DNA from: CAWIVH01 sp963839475
GTDB lineage: Bacteria; Acidobacteriota; UBA6911
Reading direction: 5' to 3'
Assembly (NCBI GenBank): GCA_963839475.1
Contig: CAWIVH010000015.1
Coordinates: 62,001-126,000, forward strand
Length of the DNA: 64,000 nt
The notes beneath the pieces are model-generated. The model had not been told where the DNA came from and made no database searches. It worked only from the letters and a program-made list of their open reading frames with translations. Positions 26,980 to 37,492 of the stretch are shown here, piece after piece. Made by a program: the position numbers and the translations under genes. How positions within the stretch are numbered: position 1 is the stretch's first letter; every line of letters starts with the position of its first letter.

Positions 26980-29121
26980 ATGCTACGCCGTTCTGCTGCC
27001 GTTGTCCTGGTGGGTGCGGCTATCATCGCCGGCGCCGGAATTAAATATTCCAGCGGCGCACAGGACCGGACCCTCGCTCTTGGGACCTTGTTGAGTTTTC
27101 CATTCCCGGATCAACTCGCGGTTTCACCAGTGGGCTCGATGGTCGCGTGACCTTCAATGAGCAGGGTGTACGCAATATCTATGCGGCGGAGGGGCCCGAC
27201 TTCAAGGCGCGCCGCATTACACCTTACGCTGCCGACGACGGACAGGAACTCACCAACTTGTCATTTTCGGATGACGGCAAAACCATCGTCTACGTTCGGG
27301 GTGGCGATCACGGCTCAAACTGGCCGGCGGAGGGCAACCTGATGCCGAATCCGGCGAGCAGCCCAGTGCAGCCGAGGATGCAAGTATGGTCCGTGCCGGT
27401 CGCGGGCGGCGCTCCGGCACTGCTGGGAGATGGTGACGGGCCGATGGTAGCGCCGAAAACCAGGCGTGTGGCTTTTATGCGGGAGCGAAGGATTTGGCTC
27501 GCGCCCCTCGACGGATTAAAACCCGCTGAACAGGCATTTTTTGCGAAAGGCACCAGCGAGTCGCCAGCCTGGTCTCCGGACGGGAAAACACTCGTCTTCG
27601 TCTCGAATCGGGACGATCACAGTTTCGTGGGAATATTTGAAGGCGGCGATCGGCCGATTCGCTATCTCGCACCATCGACCTCACGAGATACAATGCCGAC
27701 TTGGTCTCCGGACGGATCCTCCATTGCATTCATCCGGCAGCCGGGTCGCGGCGGGGTGCCGCGTTCACCATTGGCGCCGCAGCCGGCTCCATGGGCCATC
27801 TGGATTGGCGATCCTGCGACAGGTTCCGCACGTGAAGTCTGGAAGAGCGGCGGGGCCCTCGCGGACTCGTTTCCGAGGGTTCGGGGCGGAGCAAACCTGA
27901 ATTGGGTGGTGGGTAACCGCCTCGTGTTTCTGTCGTATCAGGACGGCTGGCCGCTCCCACTCGGTGACGGCCGCTGGCGGCGCGGCGATGCTGCTTACTC
28001 CCGGCAAATTCATGGTCGAGTACACCAGCATGTCTCCTGATCGCCGTTTCGTGGTTTTCAACGCAAATACCGGCACCTATGTGAACGATATCGACCGGCG
28101 ACATCGAAGGCGCCTGTCGACGCGGCCAAACCGGCGGCGCTTACATCCGGCCACGGCTTGGAGTGGAGTCCTTTTGTAACGGCCGACGGTAAGTACGTTG
28201 TGTATTTCTCCTCCGACGCACAGCGGCCCGGGGTTGCCGGCGGTAGTTCCGTCGGAGGCGGCGCATCGATCCTCTGCCATGCGGCATTGCCACCTGCTAT
28301 CCCACTACGTCATTTCACCCGCGAGCCATCTCCAGGACGATTTGAACGCGGGTGCGTTCTGTCACCGGAAGGCGAAGCTCGGCGACCTGCACTGGTTTAT
28401 GTCCATGGCGGCCCGCCGCGGCAGATGCTCCTGGGCTGGCATTACATTTATTACTACGCCAACGACTACGCGGCGAACCAGCTTCTGGCCAGCCGCGGCT
28501 ACATCGTCTTGTCCCTGAACTACCGGCTGGGGATCGGGTACGGATTTGCGTTTCAAAACCCCGAACGAGGCGGTGCACGTGGCGCCGCAGAATCTCAATT
28601 GGTCGCGGCAGGAAGGTATCTGCTGGGGCGAAACGACGTAAATCCGAAACAGATCGGCATCTGGGGCGGTTCTTACGGGGGTACCTGACGGCGCTTGCGC
28701 TCGGACGAAACTCCGACATTTTTGCTGCCGGCGTCGATATACACGGGGTCCACAATTGGGATCGTCAGGGAGCGCCAGAGCCTGACCTGAAGTCCGCCCT
28801 GGCGGGCGATGGCATCACCGAACGCGACCTCCAGGAAGCGGCACGGATAAGATATGAATCATCTCCCATTTCAGCAGTGCCAACCTGGATCGTGCGGCCA
28901 TCATCATCGCCGATCCGCGCTTGGGTTCCTCATACGTCGATCTCAGGTGGCGTCTTGCCGAAAAAGGCGTTACGGTCGATGAGCTCGTGATCCCTGACGA
29001 CATCCACCATTTTCTGCTTTGGCACAGCTGGCTCAGAGTGATCACTGCGTCCGGCGAGTACTTCGATCGAGTCCTGCTCCACCGCCTAGCTGCCGGCGAC
29101 CAGGCGCCACACGATCAATGA
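26980..29121 (+). pseudogene. S9 family peptidase (beta-propeller plus prolyl oligopeptidase domain), multiply frameshifted
   Basis: The gene once coded for a secreted S9 serine peptidase. Pieces in changing frames are a signal peptide (MLRRSAAVVLVGAAIIAGAG), propeller blades (ESPAWSPDGKTLVFVSNRDD, TMPTWSPDGSSIAFIR), and a hydrolase domain (ALVYVHGGPPRQMLLGW, IGIWGGSYGG with the nucleophile Ser, DDIHHFLLWHSW with the catalytic His). Breaks are visible near 27148 (one G lost from a Trp codon), 27955, 28105, 28235, 28330, 28677 (one G lost) and 28890. So many separate lesions cannot be sequencing noise alone. It is divergent from the GH38-like gene, with 207 nt between starts. Confidence 0.85.
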
Positions 29122-29438
29122 CAATCGCAGGGTGTAAGGTGAAGAAATTCAGCCGTTCAGTAACTGCGCAGTAATTGATTGGTTGGAAACGGGAATGATC
29201 TGCATTATCGGTCAACATCGAGGCATTACAATTTCCGGCCCGCAATGAATCCAAGAAGGGCGTTCGTTTCATCTGTAGGTACGAAATTGTACTTCGACGG
29301 AACTGCATCCATGAACACCGCAGCAGCCGCCGTCCCTATTTTCCGTATGATTCTGCCCGGTTATGACTGAGGATAATCTCTATGCGCGAACCGACTCCCG
29401 ACTGGCTCAATCACGCAACATAAGGAGCATTTTCAACA
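29122..29438. other. Intergenic region between two pseudogenes
   Basis: Apart from copy 2 of the ~60-nt repeat (29135-29195) nothing recognisable is present. It should contain the promoter of the Tat-exported gene at 29439. Confidence 0.4.
29135..29195 (+). repeat. Copy 2 of a ~60-nt dispersed repeat
   Basis: It matches 22801-22862 in the same orientation: 19 of the first 21 nt are identical, with weaker identity after that and a shared CGGGAA end. Confidence 0.45.
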
Positions 29439-31437
29439 TGCTAGATCGTAGGGATTTTCTCAAGACAGTGGGCCTGGCTACAGCACCTGCAGCAGAGATC
29501 CTGGGTGAAGGCAGTCTGCGCGGGGTGGCGGAGACCCAAAAGCGAAACGATCAAGCCGGCGACCACCCCCGGGACTCCGGAAGAGCCGGTGCGGGTCCTG
29601 AACTATGAGATCGACATGGATCGTCACGATGGCGGACTGAGCCCGGCGGTCGGTACGGAGCTGATACAGGTGCTGCGAGGCAACCGAACACATCCGGAGT
29701 GGGCGGAAGGTTACGGTTTTGTTTACAATCACGCCCCGATGATCTGCTACTGGGACGGCAAGTTCTACCTCGAGTGGCTGAGCAACACCTACGGCGAGCA
29801 GACGCCGCCCGGGCAGACGCTTGTGGCGACCTCCGGCGACGGGCGCATCTGGAACAAGCCAGAGGTGGTGTTTCCAATTTACTATTTTGACGTACCCCCC
29901 TTCGTCAACTCAACGAGCGAGCCGGGCATGGCGATCATGCATCAGCGGATGGGTTTCTACGTAGCGCCCAATGGGCGGCTGCTGGTCCTCGCCTTCTATG
30001 GCTGGAACAATCCTTTCGGACCCGGAGGCGTCGGCCGCGTCGTGCGTGAAGCCTACAAGGACGGCACCTACGGGCCAATCTATTTCATCAAATACAACCA
30101 GCATTTCAAGCAGATCTTCACACGCGTGATCCGAAAGGAAGATCCAGGCTGGAACGAGGAGAATACGAAGAATCCGTTCACTCCGGGCACGGCGCCGATG
30201 CCGGTGCTTTACTACAAGCACTCGCCGGACCAGGGCTTTGTTGAGGCCTGCGAAGCGCTGCTGGCGGACCCGCTCAAGACGATGCAGTGGTGCGAGGAGG
30301 AGGGCGACCCGTCCACACTGTCCAGGACCCCGCCTTCGGCTCGCTTCCCCAACGGGCGCATGACGCAATGGGAAGCGCCCGCGGTTTATCATCGCAAAGA
30401 TGGCGTCGCGGTTTCGGTGTGGAAGTGGTCGGGAGCGGCCTTGTCGACCGACGAAGGCAAGACATGGAGCAATCCGGTGGCCGTGCCGAGCATCATCACC
30501 GCCGGGGCAAAGGTATGGGGTCAGAAAACTTCGGACAGGCGCTACGCCTTGGTCTACAATCCGGCCAACGACGGATACCTCATCGCTGGCCCCTGGCCGT
30601 CGTCACCAGCGACGACGGTATAACCTTTGATAACATGCTGCTGGTGGAGGGGGACGTTATCTGGCGCCGCTACATGGGACGCGCCAAGGACTTTGGCTTC
30701 CAATACGTCCGAGGCATCTGCGAAGGCAACTAAACTCCTCCCGGCACCGATATGTGGCTGACCTACAGCACCAAGGAGGACATCTGGGTTGCGCGGGTTC
30801 CCGTGCCGATTCGCGGCTCGGTGCCGGGGCCCGTTTCCGACAACTTCGACAACATGGAAGTCGGCGGCGTGATCAAGGACTGGAACATCCGGCAGGGGCC
30901 ATGGGTGCAGGTCGGCGTTGTCGCTTTTCCCAGCGCAAGGGACAAGAGCCTCCAGCTCGAAGATCGCGATCCCGACAATTACGCCAGAGCCGAGTGCGTG
31001 TTTGCCCAGGAGTCTCGAAGACTATTTCGACCAGGGTGTACGCGCATCAGGCGAACACAGGGCAGTTGAACGTGGAGGTCGTAAATAATGCCGGCAACCG
31101 GGCGGTGCGGTTGGTCTTTGGCCCGGACGGCCATGTCCGGGTCACCGACGGCGCCAAGTCGCTGGACGCCGGGGTCTACAAAGCCAAAACCTGGTACAAC
31201 CTCGCGATCAAGGTGGACGCGGCAAACGGGAGGTACGATGCTACTCTGGATGGAAAGCCGATCGCGCGCCAGGCTTCGTTCATGGAGCCCGCCTCGGATG
31301 TGAATCGGCTCTGCTTCCGCAACCGCGAGTAAGCGACGCGAAAAACCAGCCGGGACATCGACGGCCGCGATGTCCCCAACGCGGGCGAGCCCGTTCCAGC
31401 CGCCGTTTACAATATCGCCTCCGTTTCCGTTGATTGA
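29439..31437 (+). pseudogene. Tat-exported sialidase-like protein with C-terminal LamG-like region, broken
   Basis: The N-terminus has a Tat signal (DRRDFLKTVGLATAP). The large middle part (29540-30600) is a sialidase-superfamily propeller (WAEGYGFVYNHAPMICYWDG, AALSTDEGKTWSNP). The end (30820-31437) looks like a concanavalin/LamG-like sandwich (NVEVVNNAGNRAVRLVFGPD). Lesions: a frameshift near 29530, a lost base near 30583 (restoring it gives DGYLNRWPLAVVTSDDG), an in-frame TAA at 30731-30733, a frameshift near 31008 and another near 31328. It is a clear pseudogene. The protein would have been Tat-exported and glycan-directed. Confidence 0.82.
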
Positions 31438-31653
31438 GCTTTTCGTACGGAAAATGGAAATGCCTGGGATGGCGAATTCGCATTTGTCGGTATTCTCGCG
31501 TCCCACGGCCCGGGTTTTAGCCATTCGTCAGGAACACGTTAAATCATCAGCACCATAAACGCAGGGTGTCTGGCTTGGGTCGTGGAATGTCAGTCGTTTC
31601 AGTGTGGCAGGAGTTTGAGCGAAGCATAGGCAATCATATTGTCATGTTCTGGA

Positions 31654-33078
31654 TCAGCTAACCCGCATTACAGGAATGTCCATCATTCTGCAATACAACT
31701 CGAGAGTCTGGCGTTGATCACCAGTGACCACGTGCAAATGATTTGCTCCGAGCTGCTCGGCCAGATCCCCCGGAGCGATGTTCATGCGCACATATCCGTG
31801 CGGCCATGCCGGACAGGTTTCGATCATCTTGCTCCGCGGAAAATCAGCAAACTCGCCGCGCGCCAGGAACATCCGGTATTTGCCATCCTTGCGACTGAGT
31901 CGTGCCAGGGTTATCTCTCCCTCCCGGCACACGTATGAATAGTGGCCTCCTCCCCCGCCATATTTGGGAATCACCGGCTCCAGGAAAACCTGGCTCAGAT
32001 TTCTCTCCGGATCGCTGTTGCGTGTCGAAAACCAGGAAGCGCAGGCGCCGCAGTTGCAGAGAACGAAAACCTGTTCCGCCGGGTCATAGGTCCGCACGTC
32101 GAAGAATGCAACAGGATGACCGCTGACCAACTTCAGTATTTGCATAGTAAGCGCCCCGTCACGATCGGCCTCGCAGGCCAGCACAACCGGTTCCTTCGGG
32201 CCATCCCAATCATAGGGATCGTTCAGCAGCATGGCGCTGAGGCAGGCGGTAACATTGTACTCGCTTAACTCGTAGTGACACTTGATGCCCGCAAAATCCA
32301 ATCCGAATTCGGAAACCATGCCGCGCACCGCGAGATAGTGACGAATCTGCTCCCTGATGTTCTGCGGGGCGGCCTTGCCTTCAGTCGCCACACGCCCAAG
32401 CCGCGTCGACAACCAGGCATATGCGGCATCAACTTCCTTTGGGGCAATTCCTGCCGCGCGGCGAACCACTTCAAGCTGATCGATATGTTCCACATCGACG
32501 CCGAATTTCGCCATCCACTGCACAGTGTCCGGCACTCCGGTGTTCATGCCGATGCTTCGCCCGCCGATCAGCCCATAGACGCTTCCACGCATGCGCCGGA
32601 TCGCGCCGGACGCACGACAGAAAGCTGAGAGCCTGTCTCCAAGTGCCGGATCCTCCAGGGGATTGCCCCAAAGAATCGCGGATTCCAATCCGATCTGCTG
32701 CATGGCGCCGTGAGCCGCCATGACGCCGCCAAGACCCGGCAACTTGCCGTCCCTTGGTGAACTGAGCAGTACAGGCAGTTCCAGCACCCGTGCAGCCAGC
32801 AGACTGAAATTGGGAAACGCGAAGACCGGCACGTTGAAGATTACAGCCTCAACATCGGAAGCCCTCATTTTCATTGCCACGTCGCGCGCCAGCCTGGAGG
32901 AATGGACGATCTCCCCGGCATCGACTACTTCCAGCAGCGGATCTCGAGTAATGGACCGCGCCAGCAGATCCGCATGACTCCGGATCGGAGCTTCAAGCGT
33001 CTGGTGGACGCGCAGCCTTCCGTCGGAAAACGAAAGCAGGCCCACACGAAAAGGTTTTCCGGCAACTGGCTTGGACAT
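31654..33078 (-). CDS. L-fucose/L-arabinose isomerase-family sugar isomerase
   Basis: The 474-residue protein follows the FucI/AraA-like fold: an N-terminal Rossmann-like part (RVGLLSFSDGRLRVHQTL, AVIFNVPVFAFPNFSLLAA), a middle segment with GVDVEHIDQLEVVRRA, and a C-terminal part with EADRDGALTMQILKLVSG and HVVTGDQRQTLELYC. Members convert an aldose or deoxy-aldose to the ketose using Mn2+. It is the last gene of an operon with split transketolase and a TIM-barrel epimerase, which suggests it produces a ketose for the transketolase. The exact sugar cannot be read from the sequence. Confidence 0.78.
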   Translation of the reverse strand: MSKPVAGKPFRVGLLSFSDGRLRVHQTLEAPIRSHADLLARSITRDPLLEVVDAGEIVHSSRLARDVAMKMRASDVEAVIFNVPVFAFPNFSLLAARVLELPVLLSSPRDGKLPGLGGVMAAHGAMQQIGLESAILWGNPLEDPALGDRLSAFCRASGAIRRMRGSVYGLIGGRSIGMNTGVPDTVQWMAKFGVDVEHIDQLEVVRRAAGIAPKEVDAAYAWLSTRLGRVATEGKAAPQNIREQIRHYLAVRGMVSEFGLDFAGIKCHYELSEYNVTACLSAMLLNDPYDWDGPKEPVVLACEADRDGALTMQILKLVSGHPVAFFDVRTYDPAEQVFVLCNCGACASWFSTRNSDPERNLSQVFLEPVIPKYGGGGGHYSYVCREGEITLARLSRKDGKYRMFLARGEFADFPRSKMIETCPAWPHGYVRMNIAPGDLAEQLGANHLHVVTGDQRQTLELYCRMMDIPVMRVS

Positions 33079-33232
33079 TTGTCTCTCCTCGTTGGAAACA
33101 CCGGTGATCTATTGCTCCCCAAACGTGATATCCGCATCTCCGCTACCTGGATGGGCGGCAGCATGCTGATCTTGGCGGCCAACGCCCGCATCGGCACGAA
33201 CGGCAGCGGATGCATCGACGGCCCTCCATGGA

Positions 33233-34171
33233 TCACGCCCTGAGAGCCATCGCCCTTTGTGCAGACGAAACGATGCTCTCTGAGTCTACCCCTGCTCGCC
33301 TGAGAATCTCGGGATAGGCGCCGGATTCTCCGAACCGGTCAGGAATGCCGACGCGAATTACGGGAACCGGGCGGGTTGCGCACACAGCCTCGCAAACCGC
33401 AGCACCCAATCCCCCGATAACACTGTGCTCTTCAACGGTAACAATGGCTCCAGTCTCGATTGCAGAGCGAGTCACAAGCTCTGTATCCAGCGGTTTTACG
33501 GTGTGCATATCGATCACCCGGGCGGAAATTCCCCGTTCCGCAAGCACATCTGCCGCTTCGCGGGCCAATTTCACCACGGTTCCGGTTGCGATCAAAGTGA
33601 CATCCTGCCCGTCACGGAGAACGATTCCCTTGCCGATTTCGAACGGATGATCCGGTCCGTAGTCATCGGACACAGCTTCGCGCGAGATACGGAGGAATAC
33701 GGGTCCCTCGCAAGCAATGGCGGCGCGGACAGCCAGTCGAGTCTCTGTAATGTCCGAGGGAGCAATCACCGTCATGTTCGGGATTGCGCGCATTACTGCA
33801 ATGTCTTCAACCGACTGGTGACTGGCGCCGTCTGCATAGTCGCTGAGCCCGGCGTAGTTCCCGGCCAGTTTCACGTTCAGGCCCGGATAGGCCACCTGGG
33901 CACGTAACTGGTCACCAGCCCGCAGGGAAAGAAACAGAGCGAAGGAGCTGACCACAGGCACGCAACCGGATGCCGCCATCCCGGCGGCCGCACTTACCAT
34001 GTTTGCCTCGGCAATTCCGAAATTGAAAAAACGGTCGGGATATTTGGCTGCAAACAGCAGCGTCTGCGTTGAACTGCTGACATCGGCATCGAGCACGACG
34101 ATTCGCGGATCTTCGCCCCCGAGCTCGGCCAGGGTTTCACCGAACACCAGTCGCTGGATCTTGTCCATCAT
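33233..34171 (-). CDS. Transketolase C-terminal subunit
   Basis: This 312-residue protein contains the pyrimidine-binding and C-terminal domains of a split transketolase. RFFNFGIAEANMVSAAAGMA includes the Glu that activates thiamine diphosphate; VFLRISREAV, VTLIATGTVVKLA and VTVEEHSVIGGLG are typical. It overlaps the N-terminal subunit gene by 4 nt (ATGA), so the two are translationally coupled and form one enzyme. Split transketolases usually serve special sugar pathways rather than the core pentose-phosphate route. Confidence 0.92.
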   Translation of the reverse strand: MMDKIQRLVFGETLAELGGEDPRIVVLDADVSSSTQTLLFAAKYPDRFFNFGIAEANMVSAAAGMAASGCVPVVSSFALFLSLRAGDQLRAQVAYPGLNVKLAGNYAGLSDYADGASHQSVEDIAVMRAIPNMTVIAPSDITETRLAVRAAIACEGPVFLRISREAVSDDYGPDHPFEIGKGIVLRDGQDVTLIATGTVVKLAREAADVLAERGISARVIDMHTVKPLDTELVTRSAIETGAIVTVEEHSVIGGLGAAVCEAVCATRPVPVIRVGIPDRFGESGAYPEILRRAGVDSESIVSSAQRAMALRA

Positions 34172-34989
34172 GCGGTCTCCTGTAATTCCAACTTGGCTCG
34201 CGCATAATCAGCGTTGGTAATCTGTTTCCCGTGCCATGCGTTTTGTCCCTCCATGAAAGAAACGCCTTTGCCCTTGACCGTACGCGCAAGGATAGCTCTC
34301 GGCGTGTTCTGCGCCTTGCAGGCCCAGCTCAGCGCTTCTGTAACTTCGCGGCAGTCATGCCCGTCGCAAGTCTTGGTGTCAAATCCAAATGCCCGTATCT
34401 TGGCTTCAAGATCACCCAGAGGCATCACTTCATCCGTGGTACCGTCAAGTTGCACGCCGTTCCAGTCGACGATCAGAACCAGGTTCGAAAGTGCGAATTT
34501 GGCAGCGGCCATCATGCCTTCCCAGTTCTGGCCCTCCTGGAGTTCCCCATCGCCCGCCAGTATGAAGGTCCTATGCTCCTTTTTCTGAACGCGCGCGGCC
34601 AGCGCCATTCCAACACCAACCGATATACCCATTCCAAGCGAGCCGGTCGACATGTCCACGCCGGGTGTCTTCATCATGTCCGGATGGCCCTGGAGAATCG
34701 AACCCGCTCGGCGCAGTACGGCCAGTGTCTTTGCAGGGAAATAGCCCTTTTTTGCCAGGACAGCGTAGAGTGCGGGCGCGCCGTGCCCTTTTGACAGAAT
34801 GAACCTGTCGCGATCCGCCCAGCCCGGCTCGTCCGGGCGCACGCGCATGACACCGGAATACAAAGACCACAGGATCTCCACGCACGAGAGCGAGCCGCCT
34901 GCGTGCCCGCTGCATGCATTATGAATAGCATCTACTATGTCATTGCGCAGAGCCAGGCATTCGCGACGCATCAACGCGTAATCAGGCAT
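34168..34989 (-). CDS. Transketolase N-terminal subunit
   Basis: This 273-residue protein carries the diphosphate-binding domain: SGHAGGSLSCVEILWSLY, GHGAPALYAVLAKKG, and the Mg/ThDP motif GDGELQEGQNWEGMMAAAKF ending in NLVLIVDWN. It should pair with the product of 33233-34171. It overlaps the epimerase gene by 8 nt at its start. Confidence 0.93.
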   Translation of the reverse strand: MPDYALMRRECLALRNDIVDAIHNACSGHAGGSLSCVEILWSLYSGVMRVRPDEPGWADRDRFILSKGHGAPALYAVLAKKGYFPAKTLAVLRRAGSILQGHPDMMKTPGVDMSTGSLGMGISVGVGMALAARVQKKEHRTFILAGDGELQEGQNWEGMMAAAKFALSNLVLIVDWNGVQLDGTTDEVMPLGDLEAKIRAFGFDTKTCDGHDCREVTEALSWACKAQNTPRAILARTVKGKGVSFMEGQNAWHGKQITNADYARAKLELQETA

Positions 34990-35830
34990 TGCTGTATTCC
35001 TCCCTCAGCGGTTTAAGATAATCGATTGCCTGGCGCGCCGCAGTATCCGGATCGGGCTCCGGCAGAATTTCGACAGTACCCCAGCCCGCGTATCCAACCT
35101 TCTTGAGCGTCGAGAAGACCGACCGGAAATCAATGTGCCCCTGCCCGGGGGCCAGCCGATTCGAGTCGGCGAAATGAATGTAGCTGATGTCATTTGAATA
35201 CTGCTGCAGAACGCCTGCGATAGATCGGTCCTCGATATTCATGTGGAACAGATCGGCCATGATTGTCATGCCGGGGGATTTCAGTTTTCTCAGGAAAAGG
35301 ACGCCTTCCTCCACGGAATTGATGAAGTTGATTTCGTAGCGGTTGACAGGCTCCAGGACCAAACCGACTCGCTTTGGTGTCGCATAGGACACAAGCTCCA
35401 GCGCGATCTCGCCAAATCGTTCCTCGGCGTTGGATCGGGATTCCCCCGCATCAATGAATCCGCGGGCACGCCCGATGTTCACCATGGCCTCCAAACCGGC
35501 CGCAAGATCGATCAAACCTTTGAAAATGCGGAGAGTCTCCTGTCGTTTTGCACGGTCCTTTATCGTAAAGTACAGGTTCAATGCTGCGAACACCTGCCCT
35601 GTGGAAATGCACGGGCATGCGAGTCCATGGTCGGCAAGCAGGTTCTTGATCCGAGCCGGTTCCACGTCGTCGGCAGTTTTCAGCGCGAGTTCGACGCCAT
35701 CATAACCCATCCGCGCGGCTTTCCTCACGGACTCCTCGATGCCGCGCCAGACAACGAATGCGGATGGCGCAGCCTCAGCCGGCGCCACCGCAACAGCAAT
35801 CTTGATGGCGGCTATTTTCGATGACTTCAT
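34982..35830 (-). CDS. TIM-barrel sugar isomerase/epimerase (xylose isomerase-like)
   Basis: A 282-residue protein of the hydroxypyruvate isomerase/tagatose 3-epimerase superfamily. Metal-ligand candidates sit at the usual places: Glu in GLVLEPVNRYE, Asp in MADLFHMNIED, His in HFADSNR and Glu in TVEILPEP. The start at 35830 (MKSSK) is favoured because the upstream extension shows no homology and a G-rich site precedes it. It is the first gene of the operon with split transketolase and the FucI-like isomerase, and likely interconverts the ketose used by the transketolase. Confidence 0.85.
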   Translation of the reverse strand: MKSSKIAAIKIAVAVAPAEAAPSAFVVWRGIEESVRKAARMGYDGVELALKTADDVEPARIKNLLADHGLACPCISTGQVFAALNLYFTIKDRAKRQETLRIFKGLIDLAAGLEAMVNIGRARGFIDAGESRSNAEERFGEIALELVSYATPKRVGLVLEPVNRYEINFINSVEEGVLFLRKLKSPGMTIMADLFHMNIEDRSIAGVLQQYSNDISYIHFADSNRLAPGQGHIDFRSVFSTLKKVGYAGWGTVEILPEPDPDTAARQAIDYLKPLREEYSNA

Positions 35831-35983
35831 AAGCCCCCAAATCTCAAAGCTGCATGCAGTATGCAGACGGCCAGTCGAAGTTAAATCGCGGATCTTGAGA
35901 CGTGGCGCGCAAGTGACAAGGTACGCAAACTCAACCGAGCCGCAAGCCCCTGCATTTTGCGATCTTACCATCAACAGGCGCAT

Positions 35984-36202
35984 TCATCCCTCGGAGAGTT
36001 GACAGCTGAATTCCGGAAATATGAAGACATTGCAGCGCTCTGACAGTTGCACTGAACAAAGGGGCTGCGGCGGGTTCTTGCCCAACGCCAGCAGCGCCCT
36101 GAACTCGTGATACCAGGCGAAGAATTCGTGCGTACACTCCGCTCGGCTGCACTTTTCGCAGCTCCTCTCAGTCCCTGCAGCATGGCAATGCCCCTGGATC
36201 AC
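35984..36202 (-). CDS. Small Cys-rich hypothetical protein
   Basis: A 72-codon frame encodes CEKCSRAECTHEFFAWYH and later CSVQLSERCN. The Cys/His spacing and GC-rich third positions look gene-like, but no family is recognised. It could also be the end of a broken gene. Confidence 0.25.
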   Translation of the reverse strand: MIQGHCHAAGTERSCEKCSRAECTHEFFAWYHEFRALLALGKNPPQPLCSVQLSERCNVFIFPEFSCQLSEG

Positions 36203-36301
36203 CGAGAGATCATGCCCAGAACCGCCTCAGTATTGCTTTGCCTTTCAGCCGGCTCCGATGTACGGTAGCTGAAAGTTTTTCGCGTCCAGTCGGTGGCACT
36301 C

Positions 36302-37071
36302 ATGGTCGGCCATGCAATCGGTCCGTATCGGGTTCTCGAGCGCCTTGGTTCAAGTGGCCAGGGAGAGGAACCATGCCAGTCTCGGTGTCGCTTACTTTAT
36401 GCAGGGTCGCAACGAAGACGCCATCAAGACCTTCCAACGCATTACGGAGATTCAGCCGGACAGCGCCTGGGGCTTTCAGCAGCTCGGCACCGCCTACCAC
36501 GCGCGCGGAGATCTCGACGCGGCGCTCGCAAATTACCTGAAGGCTATCGAACGCGGGCCCACCGCCCAGGCACACTCGAACATCGGGATGATTTACTACA
36601 CCCGACAGAACTTCGCCGAGGCAGAGCGCGCATTTGAGCAGACAGTCAAACTGGACAGCACGAACGCGGTGACCTGGCGAACCTGGGAGACACCTACGCC
36701 CGCTTCACAAAGCACGAAGATTCACGCAATGCCTATGCCCAGACGGTGAAGCTTACGTCAGCACAACTTGGGGTCAATCCGAAGGACGCTTCACTGCTGC
36801 ACTCCAGGGGCTTTGCGAAGCCAAGCTCGGCCGCCACGCCGATGCCAATCGCGACCTGCGAAAGGCCATCGAGCTCAGACCGGATGACAACGAGGTGATC
36901 TACATGCTGGCTGTAGCACAATCGCTGGCGGGCAAGAAGTCCGATGCGCTCGCCAGCCTCAAGAAGGCTCTTGACCTGATGTATCCGCCGTACGTAGTCC
37001 GGACCGATGATGACTTGAACTCACTGAGAAACACACCCGAATTCAAACAACTGATGGCCGGCAGGCAATAG
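36302..37071 (+). pseudogene. Relic of a kinase-TPR gene: kinase domain deleted
   Basis: The frame starts with the canonical opening of a Hanks kinase (MVGHAIGPYRVLERLGSSG) but jumps after about 16 residues straight into TPR repeats (ASLGVAYFMQGRNEDAIKTF, LGTAYHARGDLDAALANYLK, IGMIYYTRQNFAEAERAFEQ). Essentially the whole kinase domain and membrane segment, more than 1 kb in intact relatives, is missing. A further frameshift near 36670 and another near 36810 separate the last TPR units (AIELRPDDNEVIYMLAVAQS) that end at the TAG at 37069-37071. The intact relative is at 17253-19925. Confidence 0.75.
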
Positions 37072-37103
37072 CTCCGAGCCATCGCCTGCATAGAGGAGAC
37101 ACG

Positions 37104-37492
37104 ATGCCTAAGAACCTGGAAGTGCGATCATTGTTGGGGACAAGGAGCGAATACGCCGCAAAGCGAAGAAATGGGGCCGGGAAATCTACCTCGGGATCAT
37201 CCAGTCGCCTGAGAAAATGTCGGCGGGCCATGGCCAGAATGTTGTCTGGGCGGTCCTGAACATATCCGAGAAAAGGGACGCCAACGTAAAGGTGGATAAT
37301 TTCAGGATGGTGAAGTCTGACGGAACCGTTGTTGTGCTGAACTGGCACCCGAAAGATGTGGATCTCGCACCGGGTGAACTCAAGCCGATCCGAGACTCGA
37401 TCCCCAAAGATGCACGAACGGGTTGCTACCAGTACGACATACTCATCAATGGTGATCTTGCGCAGGATCCCGAGCTGCAAATCGATAACTAA
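37104..37492 (+). pseudogene. Frameshifted small hypothetical gene
   Basis: AGGAGA precedes an ATG at 37104. A one-base change near 37126 shifts the frame; joined, the product would be about 128 residues: MPKNLEVR followed by IVGDKERIRRKAKKWGREIY and the well-formed end NVVWAVLNISEKRDANVKVD to QYDILINGDLAQDPEL. The latter looks like a small beta-sandwich domain. No function is recognised. It lies 33 nt after the kinase-TPR relic and may have been co-transcribed with it. Confidence 0.5.

Noticed and set aside
26980..29121. Reading the S9 peptidase breaks as sequencing errors only
   Set aside because: At least six separate indels of different kinds within 2 kb, next to intact genes of similar composition, are unlikely to be random read errors.
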